64,000 nucleotides of DNA from Rhabdobacter roseus (lineage in GTDB: Bacteria > Bacteroidota > Bacteroidia > Cytophagales > Spirosomataceae): positions 124,001 through 188,000 of the forward strand of contig NZ_JACHGF010000010.1 of NCBI RefSeq assembly GCF_014202275.1, written 5' to 3'. The translations under genes were made by a program, and so were the position numbers. The number at the start of each line of letters is the position of its first letter. Position 1 is the stretch's first letter. The notes beneath the pieces were generated by a model. The model was given only the letters and a program-made list of their open reading frames with translations. It had not been told where the DNA came from and did no database searches. This document shows, one piece after another, positions 43,284 to 54,541 of this stretch.

Positions 43284-43433
43284 ATGTTTTTAGCCATCCT
43301 GAATTTTTTTAAAGGACGCCTTACCAAAGACTCCATCGAGGCGGCCCGCAGCGATACCAAACGAATGTCACGCCAGGAAGCGCTTCAGCAAATGCGCAAG
43401 CTAGCCGGTAAGCAGCCGGAAAACGGGAAGTAA
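43284..43433 (+). CDS. Small hypothetical protein, 49 residues
   Basis: MFLAILNFFKGRLTKDSIEA continuing to KRMSRQEALQQMRKLAGKQPENGK: a short hydrophobic start and an amphipathic helix. Below the length usually annotated. Preceded by TATCTTTA (43217-43224), one base off the promoter box. It codes for a plausible peptide but I cannot name it. Confidence 0.5.
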   Translation: MFLAILNFFKGRLTKDSIEAARSDTKRMSRQEALQQMRKLAGKQPENGK

Positions 43434-43797
43434 CCGCCTGCCCAAGTACCTCACGGCGCTAAAGTACCCTTACGGGTATTGGCTTCACAAAGTACCTTTC
43501 AACCTGCCGTCCTTTCTCTTTCCTACTAGGCCCAAGTACCTTTCTAGCCTAGGATAGGTACTTTCTTCTTTACGGCTTCGTCCTGCTTTTTATAAAGTAC
43601 CCCTGACTACCCGCGTGGGGGTAGTCAGTCGGGCTGGATTTCTACCCAAATCTTCTGCTATGGCCTATTTTTTCGTGGGCTCTACTTCGGCTGTGGCTAG
43701 AAGGTCCCTTCGGAAAAACTCCTTCTGGCATGAATGTTTTTTAAGTGATCAGGTAATTCTGCCGATTTAAAAGTAAAAATTGGCTTTCAATGAACCT
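43434..43797. other. Gene-free stretch dense in RGTACY and with a hairpin
   Basis: Six RGTACY copies occur between 43440 and 43600. CTGACTACCC (43603-43612) pairs with GGGTAGTCAG (43619-43628) as a perfect 10-bp stem without a T-run. Possibly a terminator, an attenuator or a binding site before glgX. Confidence 0.5.
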
Positions 43798-45979
<2,182 letters not shown>

Positions 45980-46005
<26 letters not shown>

Positions 46006-47821
46006 AACAATAGGAGTAAACTTCAACGATAAGGGTGAAGCGGAAGTGAGCGTGTGGGCGCCTGAGGCCAAAAAGGTAGAGCTGCTGAGTGCCAGACATA
46101 CACTCCCCTTGGCAAAAGCCGAATACGGGTATTGGGAACTAGTCACGAGTGCACTAAAGCCGGGCGATCCGTACCACTTTGCTGTTGATGGCAAGGAACA
46201 AAGGCCCGATCCGGCCTCTTTGTCCCAGCCTGAAGGCGTGCATGGCCCTTCGCAAGCGTTTGATTTGAAGGCTTTCTCCTGGACCGACCAGTCCTGGGCC
46301 AACTACCCCCTAGAAGAGTACCTGCTGTACGAACTCCATACGGGTACTTTTACTCCCGAAGGTACCTTTGAGGCCTTGGAGCAAAAGCTGGACTACCTCC
46401 TCGAGCTGGGCGTGACGGCCATCGAGCTCATGCCGGTGGCGCAGTTTCCCGGCAGCCGCAACTGGGGCTACGACGGCGTGTTTCCTTACGCGGTGCAGTA
46501 CTCGTACGGCGGGGCGGCGGGGTTGCAGCAGTTGGTCAATCGTTGCCACGAAAAAGGCATCGCCGTGGTGCTGGACGTAGTCTACAACCACCTGGGCCCG
46601 GAAGGCAACTACCTGGGTGAATACGGCAAGTATTTTACCGATAAATACCATACCCCTTGGGGCGGCGCGGTTAATTTTGACGACGCCTGGTGCGACGGCG
46701 TACGGCGCTACTTCATCGAGAACGTGCTGATGTGGTTTCGGGATTTTCATATCGACGCCCTGCGTATGGACGCCGTACACGCCATCAAAGATTTTGGGCC
46801 TGTACATATCCTCAAAGATATCCGGAAGTACGTGGATCAGCTGATGGCGGAAACCGGCCGAAAGCACTACCTGATCGTGGAAATGGACCTGAACGATAAC
46901 CGCTACATTGCCCCCGTCGAGCGGGGCGGTTACGGCATGGATGCGCAGTGGGTGGATGAGTTTCACCACGCCCTACGCGTTACCTCGGGCGAGGAGCGCA
47001 ACGGCTACTACGCTGATTTTAACGGGATCGAGCACTTGGCCAAAGCCTACAATGATACTTACGTATATGATGGTCAGTTCTCGGCTCATCGAAAGCGCTT
47101 TTTTGGAACTAAAGTAGAAAGTACCCTGGGTCAGCAGTTTGTGGTATTTTCTCAGAATCATGACCACATCGGTAACCGCATGTTGGGCGAGCGAACGAGC
47201 CAGTTGCTAAGCTTCGAGATGCAAAAGCTCGTGGCGGGGGCCGTACTATTGAGCCCGTACCTACCCATGCTTTTTATGGGGGAAGAATGGAGCGAACCCC
47301 ATCCATTCCTGTACTTTGTGAGCCATACCGACCCGGAGCTGGTAGAGGCAGTGCGCAAGGGACGGAAGGCTGAGTTTGCGGCTTTTCACCTCGAAGGAGA
47401 AGCCCCCGACCCGGTGGCCGAAACTACCTACCAGGATTCCAAACTGCAATGGGAGCTGTTGGGGCAAGAGCCGCACCAGACCATGTTTCGCTACTACCAA
47501 CAGCTCATCAGGCTACGAAAAGAGCAACCCGCCCTGCGGTGCCTCAGCCGCGAGCAACTTTCGGCCGAAGCGAACAAAGCCCAGCAAACCCTGGAACTTC
47601 GGCGCTGGGACGCCGGGCAGCGGGCACTTTGCCTGCTGAATTTCTCGGATCAACCCCAGACAATGGCCCTGCCCACGGAGGAAACCTCCTGGCGGAAATT
47701 ACTGTATTCGGCAGAGACGCCCTGGGGCGGGCCGGAGCAGCCTAACGACCAGCTGCTCGCGGGCAGTAGCGTTACCGTACAAGCACAATCACTCCTAATC
47801 TGCACCAACCACTATGTATAA
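45980..47821 (+). CDS. treZ: Malto-oligosyltrehalose trehalohydrolase (copy 1)
   Basis: 613 residues. E-set/CBM48 domain (GEAEVSVWAPEAKKVELL), then the GH13_10 barrel with nucleophile Asp264 in LRMDAVHAI, Glu301 in LIVEMDLND and the third Asp in QNHDHIGNR. Cuts the alpha-1,4 bond next to the trehalose end made by TreY, releasing free trehalose. Overlaps glgX by 26 bp and treY-malQ by 8 bp, so it is the middle gene of a translationally coupled operon. A second copy is at 54542-56404; the usual Ser before the conserved Asp (ESDLN) is Met here. Confidence 0.92.
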
Positions 47822-50800
47822 TCCCGGCGCGACATACCGCATTCAGTTTCATAAAGAATTCTCATTTGCGGATTTCGAGAAAATCATCCCGTATCTGCAA
47901 AAGCTGGGCATCAGTACCGTATACGCGTCGCCCATTCTGGAGTCGACCCCGGGAAGTACCCACGGCTACGATGCCGTAAATCCCCACGAGATCGACCCAG
48001 AACTCGGCGATCAGGAGCAGCTGACGGCGCTCAGCGAGGTACTTAAAGAGCAAGGAATTGGCTGGTTACAGGACATCGTCCCCAACCACATGGCCTTCGA
48101 CCCGAGCAACCCCTGGCTGATGGACGTGCTCGAAAAAGGCGAACAGTCGGAGTACGCGCCGTTTTTTGACATAGCCTGGAACAGCCCACTCTACCAGGGA
48201 AGTATCATGGTACCCTTCCTGGGCGCCCCACTGGAGGAGGTCATCGAAGCGGGTGAACTAAAAGTGGCCTACGACGGCGACCGGCTCGTCTTTAGTTATT
48301 TCGATACGAACTACCCCTTGCATCCCAATTCGTACGCTAGCCTGCTGGTGTCGAAGGAGGATAAGCCCAACGAGGCCGTGCAGCAGATCTTGGAGCAGCT
48401 GGACCAGCTGAATCATATCGAAGACGCCAAAAGTTACTCGGCTGCCTGGGATGAGCTCCGTATGCAACTGGCCGCGCTGATGAAGGCTGAAAGTACCAAA
48501 AAGTACCTCCAAAAACGCCTGGCCGACGTAAACGCCAGCGCCGGGCTCCTCGAGCAGCTGGCCGACGAGCAGTGCTATCGCCTCTGCAACTGGCAGGAAA
48601 CCGACAACCAGATCAATTTCAGACGCTTTTTTACGGTTAATGGACTGATTTGCCTCAATATTCAGGATGACGAAGTATTTCAGCATTACCACGCGCTCAT
48701 CAAAACGCTAATCGACGCGGGTCTTTTTCAAGGGCTTCGGGTGGACCACATCGACGGACTCTACGACCCTTCGAGGTACTTGGAACAGCTCCGGGAGCTG
48801 GCCGGTGAGGAAGCTTACCTGGTGGTAGAAAAAATTCTGGAAGCGGGCGAGGTACTGCCCACGGCCTGGCCGATTCAGGGAAACACCGGCTACGATTTTC
48901 TGGGTCAGGTGAATAACCTTTTTACCTACAAAGCAAGTGAAGAAGCTTTCACGGACTTTTACCACCAGCTCGTGGGCGATACCAGCTCACCCGCCACGTT
49001 GCAGCGCGAAAAGAAGGCCTATATCCTCTACGAAAGCATGGCCGGAGAGCTGGAGAATCTGTACCAGCTCTTTATCAAATTAAACCTAATTGATAAACGG
49101 ATTTTCGCCTCGATCCATAAAGAGGACATGAAAAACGCCATCGGCGAGTTTCTGATCCAATGTCCGGTGTATCGCTACTACGGCAATCAGTATCCGTTGC
49201 AAGACGAGGAAGCCGCGGCCGTGCAGCAAATCATCAACCGGGTGCGGCGTTACGACCCCGAGCTTCGCCAGGCAGTAGGCTTGCTGGAGGATGTACTACT
49301 CCGGAAGCCCCATGAAGGCAATCAAGAACGAAACGAACGCACGCTGCACTTTTACCAGCGTTGTATGCAGTTTACGGGCCCGCTGATGGCCAAGGGGGTA
49401 GAAGATACACTCATGTATACCTACCACCGTTTCATTGGGCACAACGAAGTAGGCGATTCGCCCGAGTCCTTTGGCTGTACCATCGATGAGTTCCATCAGC
49501 TCATGCGGGCGCGGCAGGAGCAATGGCCGCTTTCGCTTAATGCCACCTCGACCCACGATACCAAGCGCGGCGAGGACGTGCGCGCACGCCTGAACGTACT
49601 CACCGAACTACCCGAAGCATGGATGGCGAAGGTAGAGGAGTGGCAGGAAATGAATCAGGTTTTGAAGGATGACGTGGGCCCCGACGCCAACGAGGAGTAC
49701 TTCATCTACCAGACCTTGGTGGGGGCCTACCCCATGCCGGGCGAAGATGAGGATGATTTTGCCAATCGGCTGGAGGAGTACCTTCAGAAAGCGATGCGCG
49801 AAGCCAAGCTGAATTCCAACTGGACCGAGCCCGACGAAGAGTACGAAGCCGCTACCAAAGCCTTTGCGAGCGGGCTGCTGGATCAAAGCAGGCCCTTCTG
49901 GAAGAGTTTTCAGGACTTTCACCAAAAAGTGGCGGACTACGGCATCGTGAACTCCCTGGGCCAGGTACTTCTTAAATTTACGGCCCCCGGTACCCCAGAC
50001 GTATACCAGGGCTGTGAGCTGTGGGATTTGAGCCTGGTTGATCCTGACAACCGCCGGGCGGTCGACTACGCCAAGCGACAACAGTGGCTCGATGAGCTGC
50101 TCGAAGCGGAGGAAAATCCGGCCCGGGAGCTGTGGCAGCACCGCCACGACGGGCGCATCAAGCTGTGGCTTACCCAACAGCTCTTTGCCTTGCGTCGTCA
50201 GCAACCGGATGTTTTTGCTCAGGGTGAGTACCTGCCCCTGGAGGTGAAGGGGGCATATCAGGAGCACGTGATAGCCTTTGCGCGCAAGTACCACCGGCAT
50301 TGGTACCTCGTTGCGTTGCCGCTCCACACAGCCCGACTGGTGGAAGAGCAGGGCCGTGAGCTGCTTGACCTAAACTGGAAGGACACCCGAATCCTGCTGC
50401 CGGAAGGTACCTCCGAGGAGTGGGAGCTACTTATGCTGGATGGCAAAGCTACCTACGCGGGGGAGATCCCGGTGCAGTCTCTTTTTGAGCAACTACCCTT
50501 TGCTGTCCTCAAGGGAAAACAAGCGGATAACGTGCGTAGCGCCGGAATTTTGCTGCACATCAGCTCACTGGCGTCTCCCTTCGGTATCGGTGATCTGGGG
50601 CCCGAAGCCCGGGCTTTTGCCCAATTTTTGCAGCGCGGGAACCAGCGTTACTGGCAGCTACTGCCCCTAAACCCCACCGAGGCCAAGCAGGGCCACTCGC
50701 CCTATAGCGCTACCTCGAGCCGCGCCGGAAATCCTTTGTTGATCAGCCCGGAGCTACTGGCCAGGGAAGGGCTGCTTCCCAAAAACGAGCTATCCAAGTA

Positions 50801-52031
50801 CCACCTGCCGCAGACCGGTCAAACCAACTATGCCGACGTAGAACGGGTGAAAGGCGAGCTGCTTCGGAAGGCTTACGTTGCCTACAAAACGGCCCAAGGT
50901 ACCTCCACCGACCACTCCTTTGAGGCTTTTTGTGAGCAAAATGCCAGCTGGCTGCATGACTTTGCCCTGTACATGGTCCTGAAAGAACAACACCAGGGCC
51001 AAGCGTGGTTTGAGTGGCCCGAGGCCTTGAAGCTACGTGACCCCAAGGCCCTCGAAGAGCTGGCCCGCCAGGAGGCCGATAAGGTTCGGGAAGTAAAATG
51101 GCAACAGTATGTTTTTATCAAGCAATGGAAAGACCTCCGGGCCTACTGCAACGACAAATCCATTGAGCTCCTGGGCGACTTGCCCATTTACGTGAGTTAC
51201 GACTCTGCCGACGTGTGGGCCGATCGGGATCTCTTTCACCTCGACGAAGACGGGAAGCTAACGGGCATTGCGGGGGTACCTCCCGATGCTTTTAGCACCA
51301 CCGGTCAGCTGTGGGGAATGCCCGTGTACCAGTGGGAGGTACTTAAAGAGCAGGGCTACGCCTGGTGGGTCGACCGCCTCAAACGAAACATGGAGCTCTT
51401 TGACCTCGTGCGTCTGGACCATTTCCGTGGCTTTGCGGCCTACTGGGAGGTACCGGGCGGGGAAGAAACCGCCGTGAACGGGCTTTGGGTACCTGGTCCG
51501 GGGGCCGACTTCTTCGAGGCCGTACAGGCCGAGCTGGGCGAGCTACCCTTTGTGGCCGAAGACCTGGGGGACATTGATGCCGCCGTGCTGCGGCTGCGGG
51601 ACCAATTCAACCTGCCCGGTATGAAGGTACTTCACTTTGCTTTTTCCGACAACATGCCGCGTAACGAGTACATCCCGCACCAGTACAGCTATAACTTCAT
51701 TGCTTACACGGGTACCCACGACAACAACACCACGCGCGGCTGGTACCGCCAGGAAGCCGACGAAGCGACCCGCCGACGGCTGGAGCTGTACGTGGGGCAC
51801 TCGGTGAGTGAGGAGGATGTACACCGGGTAATGGCCCGACTGGCCTACGCTTCGGTAGCCAAAATAGCCATTTTGCCCATCCAGGACGTGCTGGGGCTGG
51901 ACGAAACGGCCCGCATGAACATCCCGGCGTCCACCGAGGCCAACTGGGCCTGGCGGCTGCGGCCGGGGCAGCTTACGACGGCTGGCGAAAAGCAACTTCA
52001 GGAGTGGACTTGGCTGTATAACCGTGATTAA
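47814..52031 (+). CDS. Fusion of malto-oligosyltrehalose synthase (TreY) and 4-alpha-glucanotransferase (MalQ)
   Basis: 1405 residues in one unbroken frame. Residues 1 to about 895 are TreY (GH13_26), with ATYRIQFHKEFSF, nucleophile Asp311 in GLRVDHIDGLYD, Glu in YLVVEKIL and Asp in STHDTKRGED; it converts the reducing end of maltodextrin to an alpha,alpha-1,1 linkage. Residues about 905-1405 are MalQ (GH77): LLHISSLASPFGIGDLGP, nucleophile Asp1202 in RLDHFRGFAAYWE and Glu1249 in VAEDLGDI. MalQ would re-lengthen the short maltodextrins left by TreY/TreZ. The two enzymes are normally separate. Overlaps treZ by 8 bp. Confidence 0.93.
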   Translation: MYNPGATYRIQFHKEFSFADFEKIIPYLQKLGISTVYASPILESTPGSTHGYDAVNPHEIDPELGDQEQLTALSEVLKEQGIGWLQDIVPNHMAFDPSNPWLMDVLEKGEQSEYAPFFDIAWNSPLYQGSIMVPFLGAPLEEVIEAGELKVAYDGDRLVFSYFDTNYPLHPNSYASLLVSKEDKPNEAVQQILEQLDQLNHIEDAKSYSAAWDELRMQLAALMKAESTKKYLQKRLADVNASAGLLEQLADEQCYRLCNWQETDNQINFRRFFTVNGLICLNIQDDEVFQHYHALIKTLIDAGLFQGLRVDHIDGLYDPSRYLEQLRELAGEEAYLVVEKILEAGEVLPTAWPIQGNTGYDFLGQVNNLFTYKASEEAFTDFYHQLVGDTSSPATLQREKKAYILYESMAGELENLYQLFIKLNLIDKRIFASIHKEDMKNAIGEFLIQCPVYRYYGNQYPLQDEEAAAVQQIINRVRRYDPELRQAVGLLEDVLLRKPHEGNQERNERTLHFYQRCMQFTGPLMAKGVEDTLMYTYHRFIGHNEVGDSPESFGCTIDEFHQLMRARQEQWPLSLNATSTHDTKRGEDVRARLNVLTELPEAWMAKVEEWQEMNQVLKDDVGPDANEEYFIYQTLVGAYPMPGEDEDDFANRLEEYLQKAMREAKLNSNWTEPDEEYEAATKAFASGLLDQSRPFWKSFQDFHQKVADYGIVNSLGQVLLKFTAPGTPDVYQGCELWDLSLVDPDNRRAVDYAKRQQWLDELLEAEENPARELWQHRHDGRIKLWLTQQLFALRRQQPDVFAQGEYLPLEVKGAYQEHVIAFARKYHRHWYLVALPLHTARLVEEQGRELLDLNWKDTRILLPEGTSEEWELLMLDGKATYAGEIPVQSLFEQLPFAVLKGKQADNVRSAGILLHISSLASPFGIGDLGPEARAFAQFLQRGNQRYWQLLPLNPTEAKQGHSPYSATSSRAGNPLLISPELLAREGLLPKNELSKYHLPQTGQTNYADVERVKGELLRKAYVAYKTAQGTSTDHSFEAFCEQNASWLHDFALYMVLKEQHQGQAWFEWPEALKLRDPKALEELARQEADKVREVKWQQYVFIKQWKDLRAYCNDKSIELLGDLPIYVSYDSADVWADRDLFHLDEDGKLTGIAGVPPDAFSTTGQLWGMPVYQWEVLKEQGYAWWVDRLKRNMELFDLVRLDHFRGFAAYWEVPGGEETAVNGLWVPGPGADFFEAVQAELGELPFVAEDLGDIDAAVLRLRDQFNLPGMKVLHFAFSDNMPRNEYIPHQYSYNFIAYTGTHDNNTTRGWYRQEADEATRRRLELYVGHSVSEEDVHRVMARLAYASVAKIAILPIQDVLGLDETARMNIPASTEANWAWRLRPGQLTTAGEKQLQEWTWLYNRD

Positions 52032-52059
52032 GTACCTGTATGAGTAGGTGTAGAAAGAT

Positions 52060-52761
52060 ATGGAGAAACAACTCATTTATTTAGGCGACTGGCGACGGAT
52101 TCTTTTTGGCGAGGCTCCGGCGGAATTTATGATCGAAGTTTTTTTTCGCTCACTTATCTTTTACGTGATCTTAATTGTGGTCATGCGGTTTATGGGCAAG
52201 CGCATGAGTGGCCAGCTAACCATCATGGAAATGGCCGTCATGATTACCCTGGGGGCCATCATTGCCCCGCCCATGCAGATCCCGGATAAAGGCATGTTGC
52301 AGGGTTTACTGGTACTGCTTTGTGCCTTTATTTTTCAACGGGGCGTCAATTTTTGGGCCGTCAAGAGCAGCAAGGTAGAAAGCCTGCTACAAGGAGAAGT
52401 AAGCGTGTTGATCAAGGATGGAAGAATGCAGATGGAGGAAATGGAGAAAGCCAAAATCTCCAAGCAGCAGCTCTACGCCGTGCTTCGAAACAAAGCTATT
52501 TTTAACCTGGCCGAAGTAGAACGGGTGTACCTGGAAGCCTGCGGGCTATTTAGCATCTACAAGTACGATAAAGGCGACGCCGCCAAGCCCAAGGCCGGGC
52601 TCTCGCTTTTGCCTCCGGCCGACGAAGGAATTCAATCCCTGCTCGTAGAAATTGAAGAAGATGTTTTTGTGTGTAACAACTGCGGAAACCTGGCGACCAC
52701 TACCAAAACTACCTGTGACCGCTGCGGGAAGGACGCCTGGACGAAAGCCAAAAATAGCTAG
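52060..52761 (+). CDS. DUF421 membrane protein with C-terminal zinc ribbon (copy 1)
   Basis: 233 residues: three membrane helices (about 28-45, 60-75, 82-100), the DUF421/YetF soluble domain (SLLQGEVSVLIKDGRMQMEE, LRNKAIFNLAEVERVYLEAC), and a C-terminal four-Cys ribbon CNNCG...CDRCG. Role of the family is unknown; the ribbon suggests metal binding or a protein contact. Followed 46 bp later by a paralogue. Confidence 0.85.
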   Translation: MEKQLIYLGDWRRILFGEAPAEFMIEVFFRSLIFYVILIVVMRFMGKRMSGQLTIMEMAVMITLGAIIAPPMQIPDKGMLQGLLVLLCAFIFQRGVNFWAVKSSKVESLLQGEVSVLIKDGRMQMEEMEKAKISKQQLYAVLRNKAIFNLAEVERVYLEACGLFSIYKYDKGDAAKPKAGLSLLPPADEGIQSLLVEIEEDVFVCNNCGNLATTTKTTCDRCGKDAWTKAKNS

Positions 52762-52807
52762 GCTCTTCCTGTAATTTTTTCAAGAACCCAAGCCATTACA
52801 ATATATC

Positions 52808-53530
52808 ATGAGTGCTTACGAAATACGAATTGATGACTGGGCGCGGATTTTGTTTGGGAACGTCCCCGCCAGCTTTTTTATTGAGGTAGTTGTTCGGACG
52901 GCCTTTGTGTACCTGATCTTAATGGTATCCATGCGCATGATGGGCAAACGGATGGCCTCTCAGCTCGGACGAAACGAGCTGGCCGCCATGACCTCCCTGG
53001 CGGCGGCCATTGGGGTACCTTTGCAGTCGGCCGACCGCGGCTTGCTTCCGGCGGTGATTATCGCCGTGATCGTGGTTTTTGTGCAACAGTACATTGCCAA
53101 AATAGCCACGACCAACGAAACGTTTGAGAAAATCACGCAGGATAACATTGATACGCTCGTCAAAGATTCGACTATGAATCTTAAGAACATGGAAAAAACG
53201 CGCCTATCGCGGGCGAGGGTTTTTTCTCAGCTACGCTCCAGCGGAATCCGGCACCTGGGCGAAGTAAAGCGTTTGTACATCGAGGCCAACGGCTCGTTTA
53301 CTCTCATCAAAAATGAAGAAGAGGTACCTGGACTATCCGTTCTGCCTGACTTAGATCCGGAGTTTGCCGTTCTTTCGCTTAAGCCCAGTGGCCAAAGGGT
53401 TTGTTTCCACTGTGGCAATGCCCACCCCACAAACGAACACTTACAGGAGCCCTGTGAAAATTGCCAGGCTACCCACTGGGTAGATGCCGTTGAAGCAAAA
53501 AAAGAAGCCGTAGAAGTACCTGCGGACTAG
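52808..53530 (+). CDS. DUF421 membrane protein with C-terminal zinc ribbon (copy 2)
   Basis: 240 residues, same design as its neighbour: membrane helices (FFIEVVVRTAFVYLILMVSM), DUF421 core (DNIDTLVKDSTMNLKNMEKT, RHLGEVKRLYIEANGSFTLI) and ribbon CFHCGNAHP...CENCQ. The pair may form a heteromer. The two begin alike (DWRRILFG and DWARILFG), pointing to tandem duplication. Confidence 0.85.
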   Translation: MSAYEIRIDDWARILFGNVPASFFIEVVVRTAFVYLILMVSMRMMGKRMASQLGRNELAAMTSLAAAIGVPLQSADRGLLPAVIIAVIVVFVQQYIAKIATTNETFEKITQDNIDTLVKDSTMNLKNMEKTRLSRARVFSQLRSSGIRHLGEVKRLYIEANGSFTLIKNEEEVPGLSVLPDLDPEFAVLSLKPSGQRVCFHCGNAHPTNEHLQEPCENCQATHWVDAVEAKKEAVEVPAD

Positions 53531-53536
53531 CTTTGC

Positions 53537-54475
53537 CTAGATCGAAATAGCGATTTTCCCCGTAAAGCTTTCGTTCTCAAGCATGTCGTGCGCCCGGCCT
53601 ACTTCTTCCAGCGGAAAAGTACGGGCAATGTAGGGCTTCACTTTTCCGCTTTCTACCAGTTCTTTCAGGATCATCAAATCTGAGGCTTTGGGTTTTACTA
53701 CTACTACCTTCATCCGCTGCCGGATCAGGTTCAGGGCTGCATCCACGGCACTGACTACGTCCTTGACGCCCCCGCGCGTGGAAATAAACAGCGCTTCCTG
53801 GGCCAGGTTGTCCTTGATTTCCGTTGGGGCAAGCTGACCCGTGGCGTCAAAGATAAGGTCAAAAAGCAACGTAGGGGGTACTTTCTCTTTTTTGTAATCA
53901 AATACCTTGTCGCAGCCCAGGGCCTGGGCAAAGGCCACGTGCGGAGTACTGCAAGTACCCGTCACCACCGCGCCGAGACTTTTAGCCACTTGCACCGCCG
54001 CGCTCCCCACGCCGCCAGTGCAGCCATGAATGAGCACCCGGTTTCCAGCCTTGAGGTGGCCTTCATCCACCAGGCCCTGCCAGGCGGTGAGCGCTACCAG
54101 CGGCAACACGGCCGCTTCCGTAAAACTACAATTGGTGGGTTTGAGGGCGGCGTGCTCTTCATCCACGGCTACTTCTTCGGCGTAGGCACCGCCTTTTATG
54201 GCGCTGTTGAAGCCAAACACCTCGTCTCCGATCTGGAAGCGGCTACTGCGGGAGGCAATGACCGTCCCACTGAAATCGGCCCCGATGATCTGGTCGCCCA
54301 GCAGGCCGCTGACGAGCTTCAAGGTACCCCGGCGAACGAGGGTATCCACCGGATTCACCGAAGAGGCCCGGTTCCGGACCAGGATCTGGCCGTCTTTGAG
54401 CTGAGGCGATTCCATCACTTTTATTTTAAACTGGTTGCTGGAACCGTATTTTTCGAGAACGGCGGCTTTCATCAT
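53537..54475 (-). CDS. Quinone-oxidoreductase-like MDR dehydrogenase
   Basis: 312 residues. GroES-like N-terminal domain (ILVRNRASSVNPVDTLVRRG) and a nucleotide-binding Rossmann domain with IHGCTGGVGSAAVQVAKSLG. No structural or catalytic zinc Cys cluster is present, which fits the NADPH-dependent zeta-crystallin-type branch. Substrate unknown. The start is ATG 54475 or the next codon 54472. Convergent with the DUF421 pair. Confidence 0.88.
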   Translation of the reverse strand: MMKAAVLEKYGSSNQFKIKVMESPQLKDGQILVRNRASSVNPVDTLVRRGTLKLVSGLLGDQIIGADFSGTVIASRSSRFQIGDEVFGFNSAIKGGAYAEEVAVDEEHAALKPTNCSFTEAAVLPLVALTAWQGLVDEGHLKAGNRVLIHGCTGGVGSAAVQVAKSLGAVVTGTCSTPHVAFAQALGCDKVFDYKKEKVPPTLLFDLIFDATGQLAPTEIKDNLAQEALFISTRGGVKDVVSAVDAALNLIRQRMKVVVVKPKASDLMILKELVESGKVKPYIARTFPLEEVGRAHDMLENESFTGKIAISI

Positions 54476-54541
54476 GGGTAGGTACTTTAGGTGAGATGTA
54501 GGAATGTTGGGGATTAATTTAAAAAGGGACTAAGTACCCTT

